The notes beneath the pieces were generated by a model, which was not told the origin of the DNA, made no database searches, and was given only the letters and a program-made list of their open reading frames with translations. The translations under genes and the position numbers were made by a program. A DNA stretch of 12,875 nt from Phycisphaerales bacterium (GTDB lineage: Bacteria > Planctomycetota > Phycisphaerae > SM23-33), in the NCBI GenBank assembly GCA_003485185.1, contig DNAS01000001.1:3568-16442 (forward strand), given 5' to 3'. This document shows positions 6,712-12,875 of this stretch, piece by piece; position 1 is the stretch's first letter; each line of letters starts with the position of its first letter.

Positions 6712-6720
6712 GCGAGAGCC

Positions 6721-6750
6721 ATCATACCCGCCGCGGCGCGGGGCGGGCAA
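6721..6750 (-). promoter_or_regulatory. Putative promoter of the CPBP gene
   Basis: On the minus strand, TTGCCC (6745-6750; 4 of 6 to TTGACA), an 18-bp spacer and TATGAT (6721-6726; 5 of 6 to TATAAT). The predicted start of transcription is only a few bases before the CPBP ATG at 6711, so the message would be nearly leaderless, in keeping with the missing Shine-Dalgarno. It lies between the end of tadA and the CPBP gene, so the three membrane genes need not depend on tadA transcription. The -35 is weak. Confidence 0.45.
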
Positions 6751-6763
6751 GCCGGCGGAAGCG

Positions 6764-7243
6764 TCACTTCTTGCCCATCGCCCGCTGGCGGCGGAAGAAC
6801 TCGGTGAGCAGCGCGCCGCATTCGTCGGCGCGGACGCCGGCGACGACCTCCACGCGATGGTTGAGGCGCTCGTCGGTGCAGATTTCGTAGAGCGTGCGCA
6901 CGGCGCCGGCCTTCGGGTCGGGCGCGCCGTAGACCAGGCGGTCGAGCCGCGCCAGAACGATCGCGCCGGCGCACATGGGGCAGGGTTCGAGCGTGACGGC
7001 GAGGGTGCAGCCGGCCAGCCGCCAGTCGCCCAGCGCGGCGGCCGCGGCGCGGATCGCGAGCATCTCGGCATGGGCGGTCGGGTCGGCGTCGAGGATGCGC
7101 CGGTTGTACGCGCGAGCGACGATCTCGTCGCCTCGCGCGACGACGGCGCCGATGGGCACGTCGCCGAGGCGTTCGGCCTGGCGCGCCTCGTCCAGGGCGG
7201 CCTGCATCAGCCTCTCGTCGCGTTGGGCATTCGGTTCGCTCAC
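6764..7243 (-). CDS. tadA: tRNA-specific adenosine deaminase TadA
   Basis: A 159-residue zinc deaminase that converts adenosine-34 to inosine in the anticodon of tRNA-Arg(ACG), an essential step in most bacteria. The active-site motifs are intact: H58-A-E60 (zinc ligand and proton-shuttle glutamate) and P-C88-PM-C91 (zinc ligands), with the family's surrounding DPTAHAEMLAI and TLEPCPMCAGAIVLAR. The end FFRRQRAMGKK is the usual basic tail. The GTG at 7241-7243 was chosen because it gives the family's short lead-in before 'LMQAALDEAR'; the ATG at 7205-7207, with GAGAGG three bases before, is the alternative and would remove 12 residues. A strong promoter match sits directly before the GTG. Downstream, the CPBP gene follows after 52 bp on the same strand. 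Confidence 0.95.
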   Translation of the reverse strand: MSEPNAQRDERLMQAALDEARQAERLGDVPIGAVVARGDEIVARAYNRRILDADPTAHAEMLAIRAAAAALGDWRLAGCTLAVTLEPCPMCAGAIVLARLDRLVYGAPDPKAGAVRTLYEICTDERLNHRVEVVAGVRADECGALLTEFFRRQRAMGKK

Positions 7244-7250
7244 GGCCCGG

Positions 7251-7278
7251 AGTATACCCCGCCCGCACAGCCCGTCAA
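7251..7278 (-). promoter_or_regulatory. Sigma70-like promoter of tadA
   Basis: Minus strand: TTGACG (7273-7278; 5 of 6), a 16-bp spacer, TATACT (7251-7256; 5 of 6). It is the best promoter match in the window. Seven bases (CCGGGCC) separate the -10 from the GTG at 7243, so transcription should begin at or within one or two bases of the start codon. The message would then be leaderless, or translation would begin at the ATG at 7207, which has a purine-rich site. Confidence 0.6.
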
Positions 7279-7291
7279 CGCGCGGGAGCGG

Positions 7292-7313
7292 CACGGCTTG
7301 CTTGCAAGCCGTG
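7292..7313. repeat. Dispersed palindrome, CACGGCTTGC family, copy 3
   Basis: Perfect arms CACGGCTTGC / GCAAGCCGTG with loop TT. It lies between GH130 and tadA (both minus), 14 bp upstream of the tadA -35. Exactly 50 bp separates its start from the start of the next copy at 7342. Confidence 0.85.
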
Positions 7314-7341
7314 TTCTTGAGCTTGGAGATGGACGCCGGAA

Positions 7342-7363
7342 CACGGGCTGCAAGCAGCCCGTG
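7342..7363. repeat. Dispersed palindrome, CACGGCTTGC family, copy 4
   Basis: Perfect 10-bp arms CACGGGCTGC / GCAGCCCGTG with loop AA, followed by CCACCC, so it lies inverted relative to the copy at 7292. It sits 13 bp after the stop of the GH130 gene in that gene's direction. It can form a strong hairpin in the GH130 transcript, but no T-run follows. Confidence 0.8.
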
Positions 7364-7376
7364 CCACCCGACGCCC

Positions 7377-8294
7377 TCAGCTTTCCAGCGCAGCCAGCAG
7401 GTCCCGCAGTCGGACCGTCGCCAGGCAGACGACGGTGTCGGCCGCGCCGTAGTACATCCAGAGCTCCTCGCCGCGGAGCAGCAGCCCGGTGGGGAACACG
7501 ACGTTGGGCACCAGGCCGGACTGCTCGTAGAGTTCGGTGGCCTTGAAGAGGCATCGCCGGCTTCGCGCGAGAATCCGGTGCGGGTGGTCGCGGTCGAGCA
7601 GGGCCGCGCCCACGCGATAGACCATCTGCCCGGCATACATCTTGACGCCGTGGTAGAGCAGCAGCCAGCCGCGGTCGGTCAGGATCGGCGGCGGGCCCGC
7701 GCCCACCTTGACGTTGTCCCAGCTCGGGCCCGGGCCCTCGGCCAGCACGCAGTGCGGGTTGCCCCAGTGCACCAGGTCGGGCGACGAGGCGGTCCAGATG
7801 TTCTCGATTCCCCCGCCCGCGTCGGGGCGGTGCAGCGTGGCCCAGTGCCCGTCGAACTTCCGTGGGAACAGGCAGGCGTCCTTGTTGTTGGGCGAGAAGA
7901 TCAGCCCCAGGCGATCGACGGAGCGCAGGTCGCAGCTCCGCGCGAGCCCGACGGCCGCCCCGAACTGCGAGTAGGCGGTGTAGGTGATGTACCAGCACTT
8001 CTCCTCCTCCAGGCGGGTGACGCGGGCGTCCTCGCAACCCCACTGCTCGTAGCGCCACTCGGGCAGTCCGTGGCGCAGCAGCGGTTCCGGCTCGATCCGC
8101 CAGTCGTCCACGCCGTTGCGGCTGCGCGCGACGTAGATGTCGGAGAAGCCCGACGTGTCTTCCACGCGGAGCAACAGGACCGTCTCGCCGTCCTGCTCGG
8201 CGGCGCCGGGGTTGAGGACGGCCTCGGCCGGGAGGGGAATGTCCTTGGGCGACAGGATGGGGTTGCGATCGCAGCGGGCGAAAAGAGGTTTCAT
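7377..8294 (-). CDS. Glycoside hydrolase family 130 (beta-mannoside phosphorylase-like)
   Basis: A 305-residue cytoplasmic enzyme with the five-bladed beta-propeller pattern of GH130. The family reversibly phosphorolyses beta-mannosides to alpha-mannose 1-phosphate, and a few members hydrolyse. Visible signatures are NPGAA near the start (N28), LLLRVED (R43), the invariant GCEDARVT with D89 as the expected general acid, NNKDACLFPRK (N137, K138) and LHRP (H155, R156), DNVKVGAGPPPI, and LLYHGV (H215). The Asn/Lys/Arg/His set is similar to the phosphate-binding residues of phosphorylase members, so phosphorolysis is favoured over hydrolysis. There is no signal peptide. The start is firm: AAGGAG lies 8 bases before the ATG at 8292-8294. 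No transporter or other mannose gene is adjacent, so the substrate chain length and linkage cannot be told. Transcribed alone, with palindromes on both sides. Confidence 0.9.
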   Translation of the reverse strand: MKPLFARCDRNPILSPKDIPLPAEAVLNPGAAEQDGETVLLLRVEDTSGFSDIYVARSRNGVDDWRIEPEPLLRHGLPEWRYEQWGCEDARVTRLEEEKCWYITYTAYSQFGAAVGLARSCDLRSVDRLGLIFSPNNKDACLFPRKFDGHWATLHRPDAGGGIENIWTASSPDLVHWGNPHCVLAEGPGPSWDNVKVGAGPPPILTDRGWLLLYHGVKMYAGQMVYRVGAALLDRDHPHRILARSRRCLFKATELYEQSGLVPNVVFPTGLLLRGEELWMYYGAADTVVCLATVRLRDLLAALES

Positions 8295-8375
8295 GACACG
8301 ATCTCCTTCCAGGGGCTGCGCAGAGCCGAAGGCCCCGTCACGTTGCTATTCTAGGCGCGGGGAGAAGGCGGGTGG

Positions 8376-8397
8376 CACGGCTTGCTGGCAAGCCGTG
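8376..8397. repeat. Dispersed palindrome, CACGGCTTGC family, copy 5
   Basis: Perfect arms CACGGCTTGC / GCAAGCCGTG with loop TG, preceded by GGGTGG and followed by TGGTGGATG. The right arm plus the following nine bases also occur at 10205-10224, showing that the repeat unit is longer than the palindrome. Confidence 0.85.
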
Positions 8398-8479
8398 TGG
8401 TGGATGATGCAGGCAGGTCGCGGTGCGGGAGAATTCGGAATCCGGGCGTTTTTCAGGCCCGGCGGGCCGTCTTGGGTAG

Positions 8480-8499
8480 CCCCGGGCGGAAGCCCGGGG
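8480..8499. repeat. CCCCGGGC hairpin with GGAA loop
   Basis: Perfect 8-bp arms CCCCGGGC / GCCCGGGG around GGAA, which fits the GNRA tetraloop pattern, so a very stable RNA or single-strand hairpin is expected. GTAG precedes it and AAAACGC follows. The same arms recur at 8599-8628 with a longer loop. Confidence 0.8.
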
Positions 8500-8520
8500 A
8501 AAACGCGCTTCCGTGACGCA

Positions 8521-8577
8521 AAGCCCCATCGGGGCGTCTTGGACATGATGCAAACCAAGACGCCCCCTACGGGGCTT
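8521..8577. repeat. Nested inverted repeat of GCCCC...GGGGC elements
   Basis: Two small hairpins, GCCCC-ATC-GGGGC (8523-8535) and GCCCC-CTAC-GGGGC (8562-8575), lie head to head. The whole left element (8521-8542, ending GGGGCGTCTTGG) and the right element (8555-8577, beginning CCAAGACGCCCC) are also inverted copies of each other, around ACATGATGCAAA (8543-8554). The region can therefore fold either as two small hairpins or as one long stem. Confidence 0.8.
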
Positions 8578-8598
8578 AGTTTGAAAATCAACCCTGCA

Positions 8599-8628
8599 CC
8601 CCGGGCTCGCCTTCGGCAGCGCCCGGGG
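8599..8628. repeat. CCCCGGGC hairpin with branched loop
   Basis: Arms CCCCGGGC (8599-8606) and GCCCGGGG (8621-8628) enclose 14 bases that contain a further small stem, GCC-TTC-GGC (8609-8617). It has the same arms as the hairpin at 8480-8499. Confidence 0.75.
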
Positions 8629-8634
8629 CTAAAC

Positions 8635-8657
8635 AAGACGCCCCGTACGGGGCTTGG
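8635..8657. repeat. Third GCCCC...GGGGC element
   Basis: GCCCC-GTAC-GGGGC (8640-8653) with the flanks AAGAC and TTGG. It matches the element at 8557-8577 (AAGACGCCCC...GGGGCTT) in the same orientation, with loop GTAC instead of CTAC. Confidence 0.75.
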
Positions 8658-8683
8658 AAAACCGGATACATCAGAACCGCCGT

Positions 8684-8704
8684 GTGCGTGGCTGCGCCAC
8701 GCAC
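8684..8704. repeat. GTGCGTGGC inverted repeat before the peptidase gene
   Basis: Perfect 9-bp arms GTGCGTGGC / GCCACGCAC with loop TGC, ending 33 bp before the metallopeptidase ATG. It could be part of the 5' leader of that message, or simply another member of the repeat cluster. Confidence 0.7.
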
Positions 8705-8737
8705 CCTACAAACCACAACCGGCCACGGAGAAGCAGA

Positions 8738-10186
8738 ATGAATCGTTCCCTGATTCCGCTGGTGATCGGAGCCCTGTGGTTTGCGGCGGGGCCTGTTTGC
8801 GTCCATGCCGCCGACGCCCCTTCGCCAAGCCGTTCGCCCCGCCTTCCCGAAGTGCGTCCAAGCCATCCCTGCGTCTACGTGGACCGCAGCCACAACTGGC
8901 AATTCGCGCATGACGACCTTGCCGATCGCATGCTCGCGCCCTCGGGCTTCGACGTGATCCTCTCCGAGGCGAGCCTGACGGCCGTCGGGAACCTGTCGGG
9001 CTTCGCCGTGGTGGTCGTCCAGCAGCAATGGCCGACGACGCTGTCGAACGACGAGGCGAAGCTCCTGAAGGGGTATGTGGAGCAGGGAGGAAAACTCGTT
9101 CTCATCGCCGGGAAGGGACAGCCGGCGGAAACGCTGGCGGCGGGTTTCGGATTCGGTTTGACGCGGGGCGGCCGGGCGCCCCTGCGCGCCCGGGAGCCGC
9201 TCGCGCGGCACGGCGCGCCGCGCGAAGTGCCCGTGCCGGCAGTCCGTTGCCGCCTGCGCCCCTCCCCGCGCCAGACCGTGCTGATCGAGGACGCGGACTC
9301 CCGCCCCATCGCCGCCGCAATGACCGCGGGAAAGGGCGCCGTCGTCGTGTGGGCGGACGACGGAACATACTGGGATTTCTGCGCGCAGCGCGACGCCGTC
9401 ACGAACGAAGTCGCCTCCGCGCCGACCACGGTCGCCCTGTTCAAATGGCTGGTCGATGGGCGCAATGCCGACGGCAAGGGGCGCGTCTGGCGGGTCCACG
9501 CGGAGAAAGAGGAGCGGCACGGCGGATTGACGTTCCGATACTCGAACCCGAACGCCGAAGCCGCCGGGAAGATCATGAAGCTCGTGCCCGCCGTGATCCA
9601 GACGGTGGAAAAATGGAACGGCATGGGTCCGCCCTCCGACGAGCCGTTCACCCTGCATTGGCTGTCCGCAGCCGGCGGCGGCTGGGCGGGACCGCGCGCG
9701 GCGGGCGTGTGCGTCTACGGGAACGACCCTGCCTATCCCGTCAAGGTCATGGCGCACGAACTGACGCATTCCACCACCGGCCCCTGGCCCTGGGCATTCA
9801 ACGAGGCCTGGGCGTCCCTGGTCGGAATGCGCGCCGCCGAAGCGCTCGGGCATCGCGACAGCGCGGCCGGGGAAATGAAATGGATCCTCGAACAGCTCGA
9901 CAAGGCCGACAAGCCGCGCAATCGGCTGGACATGATGGACTCCAAGGACGCTCCCCTGAAACACGAATACAAGCACAAGGCCACCTGGATGCTTCTCGCG
10001 ATGGAGAAGAAGTATGGCCGGGACTTCATGGCGCGCTTTCTCGCCCTGAGGAAGCGGACCGTCGGCGACCGCGAGGCAATCGACCTCGAACAGACTTTCG
10101 CCCTCTTTGCACGGACTTCCGGAGACCCCGGCATCTGGCGGTGGTTCCAGGAATGCGGCGTGTCCGTCAAGCCGCCCGCGAAGTGA
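8738..10186 (+). CDS. Secreted gluzincin metallopeptidase with N-terminal GATase1-like domain
   Basis: A 482-residue exported protein. A signal peptide covers about 1-24 (MNRSL..LVIGALWFAAGPVCVHA, cleavage before ADAP). Residues about 45-240 look like a class-I glutamine-amidotransferase-like fold of the non-catalytic kind (VILSEASL, FAVVVVQQQWPTTLS, LLKGYVEQGGKLVLIAGKG, GKGAVVVWADDGTYWDF). The peptidase part has H340-E-L-T-H344 as the zinc motif, and FNEAWAS supplies a likely third ligand, E356. The HExxH...E spacing is short (11 residues between H344 and E356). The pattern fits gluzincins such as M60-like peptidases, but I cannot assign a family. The ATG at 8738 was chosen because GGAG lies 7 bases upstream and the signal peptide begins there. 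The substrate is probably extracellular or envelope protein or glycoprotein. It is monocistronic. Confidence 0.82.
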   Translation: MNRSLIPLVIGALWFAAGPVCVHAADAPSPSRSPRLPEVRPSHPCVYVDRSHNWQFAHDDLADRMLAPSGFDVILSEASLTAVGNLSGFAVVVVQQQWPTTLSNDEAKLLKGYVEQGGKLVLIAGKGQPAETLAAGFGFGLTRGGRAPLRAREPLARHGAPREVPVPAVRCRLRPSPRQTVLIEDADSRPIAAAMTAGKGAVVVWADDGTYWDFCAQRDAVTNEVASAPTTVALFKWLVDGRNADGKGRVWRVHAEKEERHGGLTFRYSNPNAEAAGKIMKLVPAVIQTVEKWNGMGPPSDEPFTLHWLSAAGGGWAGPRAAGVCVYGNDPAYPVKVMAHELTHSTTGPWPWAFNEAWASLVGMRAAEALGHRDSAAGEMKWILEQLDKADKPRNRLDMMDSKDAPLKHEYKHKATWMLLAMEKKYGRDFMARFLALRKRTVGDREAIDLEQTFALFARTSGDPGIWRWFQECGVSVKPPAK

Positions 10187-10192
10187 ACCGGA

Positions 10193-10215
10193 GGTGGCGA
10201 TGCCGGCAAGCCGTG
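10193..10215. repeat. Decayed CACGGCTTGC-family palindrome
   Basis: GGTGGC at 10194-10199, then a damaged left arm, then the intact right arm GGCAAGCCGTG (10205-10215) followed by TGGTGGATG, as at 8388-8406. It begins 7 bp after the peptidase stop codon. The left arm has lost several bases, so it no longer forms the full stem. Confidence 0.65.
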
Positions 10216-10281
10216 TGGTGGATGTGGAACGCAGATCGCGGGTGGAACCTTCAATCGTCCCGCCGGGACTCTGCGTAAAAT

Positions 10282-10326
10282 GCGTTTGATACCACGGGCT
10301 CGCGCCCGTGGCTATTCATCAAACGC
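10282..10326. repeat. Compound hairpin downstream of the peptidase gene
   Basis: Outer arms GCGTTTGAT (10282-10290) and ATCAAACGC (10318-10326) are perfect. They enclose a second perfect stem, CCACGGGC-TCGC-GCCCGTGG (10292-10311), offset by CTATTC on the right. A third small stem, GCCC-TGC-GGGC (10325-10335), abuts it. It lies between the converging peptidase and gyrA genes. There is no T-run, so it is not a standard terminator. Just beyond it, CGTGGCACCCC (10348-10358) matches the right flank of the palindrome at window start. Confidence 0.75.
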
Positions 10327-10386
10327 CCTGCGGGCTGAAGAGACAGGCGTGGCACCCCGCGAGGAACGTCTGTCCTGCACAAAAAC

Positions 10387-10416
10387 ATCTGCGTGAATCC
10401 GCGTTCATCCCTGCTG
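10387..10416 (-). repeat. Three-decamer repeat downstream of gyrA
   Basis: Plus-strand units ATCTGCGTGA, ATCCGCGTTC, ATCCCTGCTG; 25 of 30 positions match the copy at 82-111 in the same orientation. In the gyrA sense it begins 5 bp after the TAA stop and ends at GCAGAT followed by GTTTTTG, so a short T-run follows here. It may be a 3'-end element. Confidence 0.7.
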
Positions 10417-10421
10417 AGAGT

Positions 10422-12875
<2,454 letters not shown>

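Larger units (their letters stand above)
8295..8737. other. Intergenic region packed with hairpins
   Basis: A 443-bp gap between the divergent GH130 and metallopeptidase genes. I see no credible gene. In the GH130 leader, GGGGC (8312-8316) and GCCCC (8332-8336) can pair just before the AAGGAG site. TAGAAT (minus, 8349-8354) is a possible -10 for GH130 without a good -35. From 8376 to 8704 there are at least seven inverted repeats, listed separately. The metallopeptidase has GGAG 7 bases before its ATG, but no clear promoter. Confidence 0.75.

Noticed and set aside
5224..6807. Open frame of 527 codons on the plus strand
   Set aside because: Antisense to the GYF_2 and CPBP genes, which have full domain motifs. 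The translation is Gln/Arg/Ala-rich and unlike a protein.
7292..7363. Palindromes as intrinsic terminators of GH130
   Set aside because: The stems are strong, but neither is followed by a T-run in the GH130 direction, and the same elements occur at places where no gene ends.
7244..7636. N-terminal extension of tadA by 131 codons
   Set aside because: The extension runs through GH130 coding sequence and two palindromes in another frame; TadA proteins start close to the GTG at 7243.
8376..8704. CRISPR array
   Set aside because: Repeats are unevenly spaced, of several families and in both orientations, without uniform spacers.

Overview
The window is about 12.9 kb of GC-rich bacterial chromosome with nine complete genes and one gene cut by the right edge. 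It looks like a planctomycete (Phycisphaerae-like) or a close relative in the PVC group. The reasons are high GC, few strong Shine-Dalgarno sites, a GYF_2 (DUF4339) protein, twin URO-D family proteins, a GyrA with a HPHGEGVVYP quinolone region, and intergenic DNA full of short palindromes and short-period repeats of kinds I associate with planctomycete genomes. The phylum call is an inference, because no rRNA or other phylogenetic marker is present.

Layout. (1) 1-3146: an AraC-family regulator on the minus strand diverges from a tight two-gene operon of URO-D superfamily proteins on the plus strand (4-bp gap). Their shared 169-bp intergenic region holds an AT-rich promoter island and a perfect 7-8-7 inverted repeat just before the ribosome site. 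(2) 3207-3971: recO (recombinational repair). (3) 3972-4288: convergent gap with three kinds of repeat. (4) 4289-6711, minus strand: a CPBP intramembrane protease with an N-terminal zinc ribbon, then a two-TM/coiled-coil/GYF_2 protein, then a single-TM protein of unknown function. The last two overlap by 4 bp (ATGA). This is the best candidate for an uncharacterised membrane module. (5) 6764-7243: tadA, the tRNA wobble deaminase, with a good sigma70-like promoter abutting its start codon. (6) 7377-8294: a GH130 mannoside phosphorylase-like enzyme. (7) 8295-8737: a 443-bp gap packed with hairpins. (8) 8738-10186: a secreted gluzincin metallopeptidase with an N-terminal GATase1-like domain. (9) 10187-10421: another repeat-rich gap. 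(10) 10422-window end: gyrA on the minus strand, lacking about 50 N-terminal residues because the window ends.

The genes are a mix of housekeeping functions (recO, tadA, gyrA) and carbon or envelope functions (URO-D pair with its likely AraC regulator, GH130, secreted peptidase, CPBP module). I see no phage, insertion sequence, CRISPR array, tRNA or rRNA. The strongest unexplained signal is in the intergenic DNA. It includes a six-site family of CACGGCTTGC palindromes, two tracts with a 7-bp period, a 30-bp element of three decamers found just downstream of both araC-like and gyrA stop codons in the same orientation, and a cluster of GGGC/GCCC hairpins.
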